A DNA stretch of 64,000 bases from contig DCIX01000021.1 of NCBI GenBank assembly GCA_002317135.1, positions 101,816 to 165,815 of the forward strand. Direction: 5' to 3'. Position numbers and translations under genes: made by a program. This document shows, one piece after another, positions 52,358-61,041 of this stretch. The notes beneath the pieces were generated by a model that saw nothing but the letters and a program-made list of their open reading frames with translations, did not search any database and was not told the origin of the DNA. The stretch's first letter is position 1. Each line of letters begins with the position of its first letter. Origin of the DNA: Bacteroidales bacterium UBA1715. Its GTDB lineage: Bacteria > Bacteroidota > Bacteroidia > Bacteroidales > UBA1715.

Positions 52358-54759
52358 TATTTCAAAGTCACAATAGTTATTCCATCGCCACCCATTTCTA
52401 CAGGGGCGTCTGTACAAGATTGAACAAAGTCAACTACGGCAAGGTATTCGCGAATTAGTTTGCGAAGAATTCCATAACCTTTTCCGTGGAGTATTTCAAG
52501 GTGTTTGAATTGTAACATGTTAGCTGTTTCTACGAAATCTTTCACTTCGTACATTGCTTCGTCGCCACGTTTCCCGCGAAGGTCAAGGTGAGGAGAGAAT
52601 GTTTTTCTTTTTTCAGCAATGTTTTTTAGTGACGATGCAACCACAACGGTTTTTGTGTCGATTTTTGGTTTTGAGGCAGGTTCAAGTCTGTCTGTTTTTA
52701 CTGTCATTTTAAGGTTTCCGAAATTCACCACGGCTTGTTTTCCTTGTAGTTCCAACACTTCTCCTGAGGTGGATTGTCCTTTCATTTTAACATAGCTTCC
52801 AACTTGTATTTCAAATTTGCTATGTTTTTGTTTATTAGAAGTTTGCAAGTTGATTGCACTATGAATTTTATTAGCTTTTTGCTTTGTTTTTTCTGCAAAT
52901 TGATGCAATTCTTCTCGTGCTTGTTTTGTTGTTTCTTTTTCCGCTTGAGCTTCTTTGATAGTTCGAATTGTATGTTCTATTTGCTTGTTTGCTGAATCTA
53001 GAACTTGGTGTATTTCACGTTCGGTATTTTCGATAATTTCTTGTCGTTTTTCGTTGATTTTCTTCAACTTTTGAGCGTACTCTTCCTTAACAAGTGTAAG
53101 TTGTTGCTCTTGTTTACGCAAGTCTTCTTTCTTTTTATATACATATTGTTTCTCGATTTCTAGTTTTTTTAAGTTTTCGTCGAAATCAATATGTTCTTGT
53201 TTGATTTTCTTCTGGGCGTTTTCAAGTGTATGTTGGGGAAGTCCGATGGATTTTGCGATTTCAAATGCGAAAGAGTTTCCTGCAGATCCCATACGCAATT
53301 TATACAGTGGACGCATATTTTCCATATCGAACAACATTGCACCGTTTACAAGTCCATTGAGGGAAGTTGCACAATGTTTTAAGTTGCTGTAATGCGTTGT
53401 TATGATGCCGAATGCTCCTTTTGCATTCAGATTTTCAAGTACACTTTCGGCAATTGCACCACCAAGAATTGGTTCAGTTCCTGTTCCAAATTCGTCTATT
53501 GCTAGGAGTGTTTTGCTGTTGGCTCGTTCCATAAAAATCTTCATATTCAACAAATGTGAAGAATATGTACTGAGGTCATTTTCAAGTGATTGCTCGTCTC
53601 CAATATCAATTAGGAGATTGTTGAAAATGCCTAATTTGCTTTGACTTTCGGCAGGAATTGGTAAGCCGCATTGGAACATATACTGAATAAGAAGTACCGT
53701 TTTCATACAGACCGATTTACCGCCAGCGTTTGGTCCAGAAATCACAATGATTCGTTGTGGTTTTTGTAATGCTATATGCAATGGTATTACTTCTTTGTGA
53801 CTTTTCTTGAACGATAAAAACAAGAGTGGATGTCTTGCACGAATAAGTGAAATCTCTGGTTGTTCGGAAATAGTAGGTTTTTGTCCTTCGATTTCGTTTG
53901 TGAATTTCGCTTTTGCTCGAATGGCATCAATAGTGCCAAGAAAGTCGTATGCTAATTCAATGTCGGGTAGGAACGGACGGATTTCCGCAGTTGTTTCCTG
54001 TAGGATTCGAATGATTTCCTTTCGTTCCTCAAATTCAAGATTTGAGATAGCGTTGTTTGTTTCGAAAGCTTCCACTGGTTCGACAAAAGAGGTTTTTCCT
54101 GTAGAAGATTCGTCATGTACAATACCTTGAATCTTGCGTTTGAATGTGCTATTTAATGGCAATACTAAACGGCCATCGCGTATGGACATTTCGGAATCCT
54201 GATCAATCCAACCTTCTTGTCGTGCTATGGCAAGTTTTTGGGACATAATTTTGCTGACGATTCGTCTTTTTTGAGCAATAGAATTCCGTATTTCCACCAA
54301 TTGTGGTGATGCGTTATCTTTTAGGTTGCCATTGGAATCAATGACTCTGTCTATGCTTCTACAAATTTCTTTTGCAATTTCGATAGGCTCGGTAAGTTCA
54401 AACAAGCAAGGATAAATCTCTTGTTGTTTAGTGAAAAAAGAAACGATGTCTTGTATTTCAGAAAGAGACTTTCTTAATGTGTGCAATTCGTTTGCAAGGA
54501 GATATGTTCCTTCTGGTTTTATACGAGCAATAGCATCGTATACGGTTGCAAATGAAGGAGTTGGAAAAGCTTCTTCGTTTTGTAGAATCGTAGTCATTTC
54601 CATTATTTGACAAAGCGAAGTATTGATTTCGGCTGAGTCGATAGAGAAAGCGAGTGCGGAGATTTTTTCTTTTCCGATTTCGCACATACATTTTTGTAGG
54701 ATGGCATGGCGAATTTCGGAAAATCCGATTTTTTGTTCTATGTTTTGTGGATATAGCAT
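52357..54759 (-). CDS. mutS2: Endonuclease MutS2
   Basis: 800 residues from MLYPQNIEQKI (ATG 54757-54759). Clamp and lever helices come first, then the ATPase with GPNAGGKSVCMKTV, the LLAIDEFGTGTEP Walker B and ITTHYSNLK, a long coiled coil, and a C-terminal Smr nuclease domain (about 725-800) with LDLRGKRGDEA and HGKGYGILR. It limits recombination or rescues collided ribosomes in other species and is distinct from mismatch-repair MutS. TATTTTTG at 54778-54785 on the minus strand fits a -7 box. Confidence 0.93.
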   Translation of the reverse strand: MLYPQNIEQKIGFSEIRHAILQKCMCEIGKEKISALAFSIDSAEINTSLCQIMEMTTILQNEEAFPTPSFATVYDAIARIKPEGTYLLANELHTLRKSLSEIQDIVSFFTKQQEIYPCLFELTEPIEIAKEICRSIDRVIDSNGNLKDNASPQLVEIRNSIAQKRRIVSKIMSQKLAIARQEGWIDQDSEMSIRDGRLVLPLNSTFKRKIQGIVHDESSTGKTSFVEPVEAFETNNAISNLEFEERKEIIRILQETTAEIRPFLPDIELAYDFLGTIDAIRAKAKFTNEIEGQKPTISEQPEISLIRARHPLLFLSFKKSHKEVIPLHIALQKPQRIIVISGPNAGGKSVCMKTVLLIQYMFQCGLPIPAESQSKLGIFNNLLIDIGDEQSLENDLSTYSSHLLNMKIFMERANSKTLLAIDEFGTGTEPILGGAIAESVLENLNAKGAFGIITTHYSNLKHCATSLNGLVNGAMLFDMENMRPLYKLRMGSAGNSFAFEIAKSIGLPQHTLENAQKKIKQEHIDFDENLKKLEIEKQYVYKKKEDLRKQEQQLTLVKEEYAQKLKKINEKRQEIIENTEREIHQVLDSANKQIEHTIRTIKEAQAEKETTKQAREELHQFAEKTKQKANKIHSAINLQTSNKQKHSKFEIQVGSYVKMKGQSTSGEVLELQGKQAVVNFGNLKMTVKTDRLEPASKPKIDTKTVVVASSLKNIAEKRKTFSPHLDLRGKRGDEAMYEVKDFVETANMLQFKHLEILHGKGYGILRKLIREYLAVVDFVQSCTDAPVEMGGDGITIVTLK

Positions 54760-54777
54760 ATCTATTTGTAACTGTTG

Positions 54778-54785
54778 CAAAAATA
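54778..54785 (-). promoter_or_regulatory. -7 box of mutS2
   Basis: TATTTTTG on the minus strand, 18 bases before the ATG. It supports MLYPQN as the start. Confidence 0.5.
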
Positions 54786-54825
54786 GATAAAAAGCCGATA
54801 GTAAAATGAATTTGTGTACCATAAC

Positions 54826-54855
54826 TTGACAAACAATAAAAATCGTGTATATTTG
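54826..54855 (+). promoter_or_regulatory. Promoter of tmRNA
   Basis: TTG (54826-54828), a 19-base spacer and TATATTTG (54848-54855), 13 bases before the tmRNA 5' end. Confidence 0.75.
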
Positions 54856-54868
54856 TGTAACATTTCTT

Positions 54869-55261
54869 GGGGTTGATTGGATTTGACGGGGAGTTTACAG
54901 GGAATGTAAGCATGTCGGGCAATGGGGTTTTGTCCCGTAAAACCATACTCTAAAACAATAACTGGCGAAGAAAACTTTGCTCTTGCTGCCTAATCGAAGT
55001 ATAGTAGATTTCGGCTTTACGCTATTCAAGGAATAGCGGCGAGACATCCCGCAGAAGGCCTGTCCTTAGTCGTCTGAGTCCGGGGTGCTGTAATTAGGGA
55101 ATAGGAAAGACAATTCCTGTGCGTTTTTCCGAGATTTTTCAGGATACGGGTAAAATAGGATGTCCGTCTTCAGTTTTACTCCGACAATCAATGGCGGAAT
55201 AAGCATGTAGAAAGCATTTTCGGTACTTGACCGGACCGGAGTTCGAGCCTCCGCAGCTCCA
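54869..55261 (+). ncRNA. ssrA: Transfer-messenger RNA (tmRNA)
   Basis: 393 bases. The 5' end GGGGTTGATTGGATTTGACGG and 3' end GTTCGAGCCTCCGCAGCTCCA are classic one-piece tmRNA; the acceptor GGGGTTG pairs with CAGCTCC and the discriminator is A. The tag frame runs 54964-54993 from resume codon GGC and reads Gly-Glu-Glu-Asn-Phe-Ala-Leu-Ala-Ala before TAA, so trapped peptides get an ALAA end for ClpXP. The CCA is not encoded. It tags proteins from stalled ribosomes, with SmpB. Confidence 0.97.
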
Positions 55262-55262
55262 C

Positions 55263-55297
55263 AAAAAAGGCGTTGAATACTATTCACCGCCTTTTTT
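55263..55297. terminator. Terminator after tmRNA, probably bidirectional
   Basis: GGCGTTGAATA pairs with TATTCACCGCC with one mismatch, with A and T runs on either side. It serves tmRNA and the convergent SMP-30 gene. Confidence 0.85.
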
Positions 55298-55318
55298 ATT
55301 TATAAATAAATTTTATAA

Positions 55319-56281
55319 TTATTTGAATTTCATATAATTACATTTTACACCTTTTACTCCAGGTTTTACGACAAATAATTTTCCTGCTTCTGGATATAAA
55401 TGTGCTTTGTCTTCTGGCATATAGTATGAGGCAGTTGTAATATATAGTTCGTCAAGATTTTCGCCACCAAAAGCAAGTGCGGAAACATTCAGTGCTGGTA
55501 TATCAATTTTTTGAAGTAATTCACCTGTTTTAGGATTCCAACGTGTAACACATGCACCTTCCCAGTTTGCAACCCAAAGCATTCCTTCCGCATCAATTGT
55601 GTTTCCGTCTGGTGTTCCCATGTTTTCTGTTAAAGAAATAACTTCTCTTCGGTTAGAGATAGATCCATTCGTTTCGTCAAAATCGAAGGCTGAAACGGTT
55701 TTAAGTGGAGTGTCTTGGTAATACATAGTTTTGTTGTCTAATGACCACGCAACACCATTTGATATAGAAACGTCAGTAAGGACTTTTTGACTGTTTTTTC
55801 CGTCGTACACGAAGAAATTAGCTTTTTTAGGAGTGCAGTCTTTGTCCATTGTGCCAACCCAAAGTCTACCTTGTGCGTCGCACTTTCCATCGTTATATTT
55901 ATTGCCGGCTATGCCACCTTCTGGAGCGGCAAGAAACGTAAGTTGTTCAGTTTCAATGTTCAATTTATATATACCATCTTCAAGGGCAACAACAACAGTG
56001 TCTTGAGTGTAAGGAACGACAGTTCCTACTAATTTATCTATTTTAATTTCTCTGTTTTTTTCATCAGAAGGAGTATAGATGAAAACACTTCCTTGGGTGT
56101 CAATCCATAAAAGTCGGTTGTATTTATAATCCCAAATAGGACCTTCGCCAACGCGAGTAACTAAGGGTAGTGCGGCGGTAACAGTAATAGGTTGTTCTTC
56201 TTTCATTTCGGATTTTGTTTGGGTGTTGTTGCATGCCAATAGTGCACAACAAAATGGTAAAATAATATGTTTGAATTTCAT
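55319..56281 (-). CDS. SMP-30/gluconolactonase-like lipoprotein
   Basis: 320 residues. A signal with lipobox LLAC (Cys17) is followed by a six-bladed SMP-30 propeller: EGPIWDYKYNRLLWID, NKYNDGKCDAQGRLWVGTMD and SNGVAWSLDNKTMYYQDT, holding the metal-binding Glu, Asn and Asp. The family hydrolyses sugar lactones or other small esters; here it would be envelope-attached. TATCTTTG at 56302-56309 on the minus strand fits a -7 box. Confidence 0.88.
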   Translation of the reverse strand: MKFKHIILPFCCALLACNNTQTKSEMKEEQPITVTAALPLVTRVGEGPIWDYKYNRLLWIDTQGSVFIYTPSDEKNREIKIDKLVGTVVPYTQDTVVVALEDGIYKLNIETEQLTFLAAPEGGIAGNKYNDGKCDAQGRLWVGTMDKDCTPKKANFFVYDGKNSQKVLTDVSISNGVAWSLDNKTMYYQDTPLKTVSAFDFDETNGSISNRREVISLTENMGTPDGNTIDAEGMLWVANWEGACVTRWNPKTGELLQKIDIPALNVSALAFGGENLDELYITTASYYMPEDKAHLYPEAGKLFVVKPGVKGVKCNYMKFK

Positions 56282-56321
56282 AAGGTAGTTAATTTAAAGA
56301 ACAAAGATAACATATACCAAA

Positions 56322-56864
56322 TTATAACGCAATCATTCCAACAACGCCAGAGATGACTAATAGTAGGATTGGGTTAACTTTGAAAAAGTATAATGCAACA
56401 AAAGAAACTGCAAAAATTACAAGGCTGATGTTGTATTCTCCAAGACCAAAATCGCAGAAATTCTCTTTATTCATAAGGAGAAGGGCGGCTGCAAGAATGA
56501 GACCTGCCAATACTGGACGAAGTGCTTGCAATATTGATTTAACATAATGATTTTCTTTATTTTGCATTAAGTAACGAATTACAAAAAACAATAGAATAAT
56601 CGATGGTAAACATAATGATAGAGTTGCTGTAATTGCACCAACTAATCCCAAAACACTGTATCCAACATAGGTTGCTGTATTTATTGATATTGGTCCTGGA
56701 GTCATTTGGGAAATGGCAATAATGTCGGAAAATTCTTGTACCGTAAGCCATTTAAAGTGGTCAACAACCTCAAATTGAATTAAAGAAAGCATAGCATAAC
56801 CGCCACCGAATCCAAACAGACCGATTTTAAAGAATACATATATCAGTTCTATGATAGTTATCAT
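56322..56864 (-). CDS. CHR-family transporter half (second subunit)
   Basis: 180 residues, one CHR domain with about five membrane segments. FGFGGGYAMLSLIQ and ISQMTPGPISINTATYVG are the family motifs. CHR transporters export chromate or act on related anions; in many bacteria the two halves are separate genes, as here. Its ATG overlaps the TGA of the upstream half by four bases. Confidence 0.87.
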   Translation of the reverse strand: MITIIELIYVFFKIGLFGFGGGYAMLSLIQFEVVDHFKWLTVQEFSDIIAISQMTPGPISINTATYVGYSVLGLVGAITATLSLCLPSIILLFFVIRYLMQNKENHYVKSILQALRPVLAGLILAAALLLMNKENFCDFGLGEYNISLVIFAVSFVALYFFKVNPILLLVISGVVGMIAL

Positions 56865-57412
56865 TGCTTCTTAATTTTTCTAAATGAGTACCATTCGCAA
56901 ACTAATGTGCCGGCAATTACCGTTACAATAATAATGACTGGTGAAATCTTTAATAACCAGATTCCTAATGCAATAGCGATAGGTATCCAAAGGATTTTCC
57001 ATGACATTTTTTGGTTGATGATAATTTTGCAAGATGGCACGAGAATCAAAGCGACAACGCAAGGTCGAATGCCTTTAAATATGTTTTCAATAACTTCGTT
57101 ATCTTTGAATTCTGTGAAAAATAATGCAATTAGAAGGATGATGATGAAAGATGGTAGGACAGCACCTAAAGCTGCACAAATTGCCCCTTTAATACCACGA
57201 AGTTTGTAGCCAACATAGAGGGCTGTGTTTACGGCAAATACACCTGGCAAGGTTTGAACAAGCGATATTAAATCCCAAAATTCTTCTTTATCAACATATT
57301 GTTTTTTTGTTACGATTGACATTTCTACCATAGAAAGCATAGCATAACCACCACCTAAAGTGAACGCGCCAATGTTAAAGAATATGTAGAACAATTCAAA
57401 TAATGGTACCAT
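56861..57412 (-). CDS. CHR-family transporter half (first subunit)
   Basis: 183 residues, one CHR domain with AFTLGGGYAMLSMVE and LVQTLPGVFAVNTALYVGYKLRG. It resembles the next gene along most of its length, a tandem duplication seen in short-chain CHR pairs, which work as heterodimers. The substrate could be chromate or another oxyanion. TACTTTTG at 57417-57424 on the minus strand ends four bases before its ATG. Confidence 0.87.
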   Translation of the reverse strand: MVPLFELFYIFFNIGAFTLGGGYAMLSMVEMSIVTKKQYVDKEEFWDLISLVQTLPGVFAVNTALYVGYKLRGIKGAICAALGAVLPSFIIILLIALFFTEFKDNEVIENIFKGIRPCVVALILVPSCKIIINQKMSWKILWIPIAIALGIWLLKISPVIIIVTVIAGTLVCEWYSFRKIKKQ

Positions 57413-57416
57413 GTCG

Positions 57417-57424
57417 CAAAAGTA
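57417..57424 (-). promoter_or_regulatory. Putative -7 box directly before the CHR gene pair
   Basis: TACTTTTG on the minus strand, ending four bases before the ATG at 57412; no TTTG at proper spacing. Confidence 0.4.
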
Positions 57425-57445
57425 TTAAATACAACTGATTTTTTA

Positions 57446-57453
57446 TATTTTTG
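57446..57453 (+). promoter_or_regulatory. -7 box of the DUF3820 gene
   Basis: TATTTTTG 15 bases before the ATG at 57469; it overlaps a TTG at 57451 that would otherwise extend the frame. Confidence 0.55.
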
Positions 57454-57468
57454 AAAAAAATAATTCTG

Positions 57469-57684
57469 ATGGAAGAAGCCGATTTACTCGCATTGGTTAC
57501 GACAAAAATGCCGTATGGAAAATATAAGGGAACATTGTTGTGTGACTTGCCAGAACGCTATTTGGCTTGGTACAAGCAAAAGGGATTTCCTGCAGGTAAA
57601 TTAGGAATGCAATTAGGGGCAATGTATGAGATTAAACTGAATGGGTTAGAAGGCTTGCTCTACAAATTGAAGAAAATGCAATAA
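57469..57684 (+). CDS. DUF3820 small protein
   Basis: 71 residues from MEEADLLALV. MPYGKYKGTLLCDLPERYLAWYK is the conserved DUF3820 core (PFGKYKGK...ELPxxYLxW), a family with members related to a Pseudomonas quorum-regulated factor; its role is unknown. The downstream GMQLGAMYEIKLNGLEGLL is helical. Confidence 0.8.
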   Translation: MEEADLLALVTTKMPYGKYKGTLLCDLPERYLAWYKQKGFPAGKLGMQLGAMYEIKLNGLEGLLYKLKKMQ

Positions 57685-57692
57685 TGCGTATC

Positions 57693-60600
57693 TTATTTGT
57701 TAGCGTTTCTTATTCGTTCTTCTTTTTTCTCCAAGTAGACATTAAAGTCAAATCCCATAACAAGAATATCGTCAACTTGTTCCCAGTTTCCTTGCCATTG
57801 TTGTAACTGTTTTTTGAGTTCGATACCTTGTTTCATTAGTGGAAGATGCTGGCAAGCTAAGATATTAGCTTTGAATCGTTTGAATTTTAATTTTTTTCCG
57901 TCAGAACCACCGAATTGATCTGCATATCCGTCGGAAAACATAAAGAATCTGTCGTTTGGTTGTACGCGTATAATTGCATTGGTATACGGTTCATCTTGGT
58001 CATTGTTCAAACCTACAGGATACTTGTCACCGCGAATTGTAATGAATTGATTATTACGGAAGATTAACATGCGCGATAGGGCGCCGGCAAATTCCATAAC
58101 GCAAGTCTTTTTATCAAAAACACAAATAGAAATATCCATACCATCTTTTACCGTACTATCGTCGTCAAGTTCATTTTTGGTAAGCAACTCAATCAGTGAC
58201 ATATTGAGATAATTCAAGATTTCCGATGCATTATGAATATGTTTGTCTTTTGTGATTGTACGAAGTAGGTTGTAGCCGATAATGGACATAAAGGCACCAG
58301 GTACACCGTGGCCAGTACAGTCGGAACAAGCGATGAAGATTTTGGTGTCGATTTCGGTAATCCAGTAGAAATCACCACTTACGATATCTTTCGGTAGATA
58401 TAAAATGAATGACGACGGAAGTAGATGGCGGAATTTTGCACGTGCTGGCATAATTGCCAACTGAATGCGCTTTGCATAGTTTATACTATCAAGAATGCTT
58501 TTATTCTTGATTTCAAGCTCGACCTGTTGTTCTTCGATTCTGTTTAGGATTTTTTGTTTCTCAAGCAAGCGTTGGTTAGCACGTCGAGTTTTGGCAGTGA
58601 ATTGTTTTAATATAAATATAATAAGTATTATAACTAACAGAATTTCAATTGTGTACGCCAATTTTGTACGCCAAAAAGGAGGGTTGACAATGATTTTTAT
58701 GCTTTTCGTTTCAGACCAAATGCCATCGTCATTTGATGCTTGTATGTATAGAGTGTATTTTCCAACAGGAAGTTTTACGATGTCGAAGTAATTGTTATTA
58801 CCTAAATCGGTCCAGTCGCTTGTGTAGCCTTCTAGGTAGTATTTATATTGATTGAGCATCGGCTTGGTAAAGTCCAATGATGCAAAAGAAATCTTTAAGT
58901 TTGTATTATTATATGGAATGTTGACAGACTGTCCATTTTTTATCTGAAGATGATTTTTTTCATCATTGTTGGTGTAGTCTAAGCCAAGAAATTCCAAGTT
59001 TGGTTTTATACTTGAAACATAGATTGAATCAGGGTGAAATATGTTAATTCCCTGTGTTCCACCGAAAAACATATAGCCGTTGTTCGCTTTTATAGCCGAA
59101 TGTGGTGAAAATTCATAGTCTTGTATTCCATCGTGAAGAGAAAACTTCTTGCATACGCCAGTTTCCGTATAGAAAGCAGACAATCCGTTGTCTGTACCAA
59201 TCCAAACATCTTTTCCGTTTGTTAAAACAGAATACACTTCGTTGGAAGAAAGACCGTCATTCGTCGTGAAAATAGAACATTTTATTGTACCAGCGTCGCA
59301 TTTTATCAAACCGACATTTGAGCCCATCCAAATGTTACCGTTGTAATCCTCAGTAATATCGTAGATATGCTTGTTTACAGAAGTAGAGTATGGGAAAACA
59401 ATAGGAATTTCGGTGAACAATCCGCTTTTGTAGCTATAATAGCAAACACCGTCTTCGGTTCCAATGTATACGATATTTTTATGATTTTCGTAGAAGCAAT
59501 TTATTTGATTTGAAGGCAGTTCGCTTTTGTCGAATAGCGAAATTTCTTTTGTTTCTGTATTGAAACGAACGATACCGTGGTTTGTACCAATCCATAGATT
59601 GTTTTGTGCATCGTAAAGTAGGCTTTTAATTTTCTTCTTTGTGATACAGAAAGAATGTAATTCCTTGTATATCTGGTCGATAGACGAGAATCGTTGTGTT
59701 GCTATATTGTATAACATTAAGTATCCGTCACAACCTATAAGTATTTCATTATTACGAAGTTTTATGATTGATGTAACTGTATTTGAAGGAAAATTTCCTA
59801 AATCCGCAGAATATGTTTTGCGTGTTTGTTTTGTGAGGTCGTAGATTTGTAATCCGCCGAATTTTGTACCGAAAAATACAAGATTCTTCTCGATGCAGAT
59901 TGCAGAGGTATAATTATATTTTATACCCATTGATAGATCCTCATTACCAAGTAATTGGAATCGTTTTGGCTTCAAGTCAAGTTTATTCAAACCGTTTTGT
60001 GTTCCAATCCAGAGTATGTTTCTGCTATTTACCACACAATTTGTTTGGTTTGTAGAAATGTTTTTTCGTTGTGTCGTGTGTGCTATATGAGTAAATTCTT
60101 TTGTATGTGTATTGAAACGGTAGAGACCATTATTTTGCGTTGTAATCCACAGATTGTAAGGAGCATAGCCTTCGGCAATACCATTAACAATGGATTTAAT
60201 TTGATCGGAATAATAGTATGAAACAAATTGCTTGTTTGACTTGTTGAATTCGTTTAAACCGTTTTCTGTACCAATCCATAGGTGGTTGTTAGAATCTTCG
60301 AATATTGATAGTATATGATTGTTACTGATGTAATTAGGAAGATATTCATCGGTTTTGAAGAATATAAAATCATCATTGCTTGGTTCGTAATATCCCAGAC
60401 CATTTTCCGTACCTATCCATAAAATTCCTTGTGAATCCTGAAAAATAGGGCTGGCTACGATATCAAATTCTTCTCGAAATATGTCGTTTTCAAGAACATA
60501 GGAGTGAAGTTTTCCAGTTTTTATTGTAAGACGACTAATTGTTTTTATGGTTTTTACCCAAATATTTCCTTCGCTATCGCAAAAAATCCCTTGAATCGTG

Positions 60601-61007
60601 TTGTTTACCGTAGGAGCATTTTTTGAAGTATCGACTAAATAACGGTTACATTGATAGGTTTCTCGTATGATTTGGTTAAAACCATAGTCCGTTGCAATCC
60701 AGAGATTATGGTGTTTGTCTTCGCAAATTCCATAAATTTTGTTTGAAGAAATCGTTTTTGCATCTTGTGGAATGTTCTTAAACGAAAGAAACGATTTACC
60801 ATCGTATCTATTTAATCCTGAATTAGTTCCAATCCAAAGAAACCCTTTCGAATCTTGAAAAACACATTTTACATTGTTATGCGAAAGTCCATCGGCATTG
60901 GTAAGCATTTCGAATGTTAATGCTTTGTCAGATTGTGCAGACTCTGCAAAACACTGTAAGAGGGAGAGGCCCCATATACATACTATGAACAGTATTCTTT
61001 TTGTCAT
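57693..61007 (-). CDS. Receptor-type PP2C phosphatase with sensor propellers (SpoIIE)
   Basis: 1104 residues from MTKRILFIVC (ATG 61005-61007), a signal peptide. Residues about 25-690 form two Reg_prop propellers with around 14 repeats such as DSKGFLWIGTNSGLNRYD; about 690-770 a Y_Y_Y domain; a membrane helix at about 776-800; a coiled coil; and a SpoIIE phosphatase domain (about 860-1090) with SGDFYW, DCTGHGVPGAFMS and MFSDGYADQFGG holding the metal-binding Asp and Gly. The sensor is the type used in hybrid two-component receptors, but the output is a Ser/Thr phosphatase. No anti-sigma or STAS partner is nearby. It lies 34 bases after the UbiD stop. Confidence 0.88.
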   Translation of the reverse strand: MTKRILFIVCIWGLSLLQCFAESAQSDKALTFEMLTNADGLSHNNVKCVFQDSKGFLWIGTNSGLNRYDGKSFLSFKNIPQDAKTISSNKIYGICEDKHHNLWIATDYGFNQIIRETYQCNRYLVDTSKNAPTVNNTIQGIFCDSEGNIWVKTIKTISRLTIKTGKLHSYVLENDIFREEFDIVASPIFQDSQGILWIGTENGLGYYEPSNDDFIFFKTDEYLPNYISNNHILSIFEDSNNHLWIGTENGLNEFNKSNKQFVSYYYSDQIKSIVNGIAEGYAPYNLWITTQNNGLYRFNTHTKEFTHIAHTTQRKNISTNQTNCVVNSRNILWIGTQNGLNKLDLKPKRFQLLGNEDLSMGIKYNYTSAICIEKNLVFFGTKFGGLQIYDLTKQTRKTYSADLGNFPSNTVTSIIKLRNNEILIGCDGYLMLYNIATQRFSSIDQIYKELHSFCITKKKIKSLLYDAQNNLWIGTNHGIVRFNTETKEISLFDKSELPSNQINCFYENHKNIVYIGTEDGVCYYSYKSGLFTEIPIVFPYSTSVNKHIYDITEDYNGNIWMGSNVGLIKCDAGTIKCSIFTTNDGLSSNEVYSVLTNGKDVWIGTDNGLSAFYTETGVCKKFSLHDGIQDYEFSPHSAIKANNGYMFFGGTQGINIFHPDSIYVSSIKPNLEFLGLDYTNNDEKNHLQIKNGQSVNIPYNNTNLKISFASLDFTKPMLNQYKYYLEGYTSDWTDLGNNNYFDIVKLPVGKYTLYIQASNDDGIWSETKSIKIIVNPPFWRTKLAYTIEILLVIILIIFILKQFTAKTRRANQRLLEKQKILNRIEEQQVELEIKNKSILDSINYAKRIQLAIMPARAKFRHLLPSSFILYLPKDIVSGDFYWITEIDTKIFIACSDCTGHGVPGAFMSIIGYNLLRTITKDKHIHNASEILNYLNMSLIELLTKNELDDDSTVKDGMDISICVFDKKTCVMEFAGALSRMLIFRNNQFITIRGDKYPVGLNNDQDEPYTNAIIRVQPNDRFFMFSDGYADQFGGSDGKKLKFKRFKANILACQHLPLMKQGIELKKQLQQWQGNWEQVDDILVMGFDFNVYLEKKEERIRNANK

Positions 61008-61041
61008 TATGCGAAAATACACAAAAAAGATGGGTTGTGTG

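Noticed and set aside
55066..55287. 73-residue minus-strand frame across tmRNA
   Set aside because: It is antisense to the tmRNA 3' part and its terminator and has no coding features.
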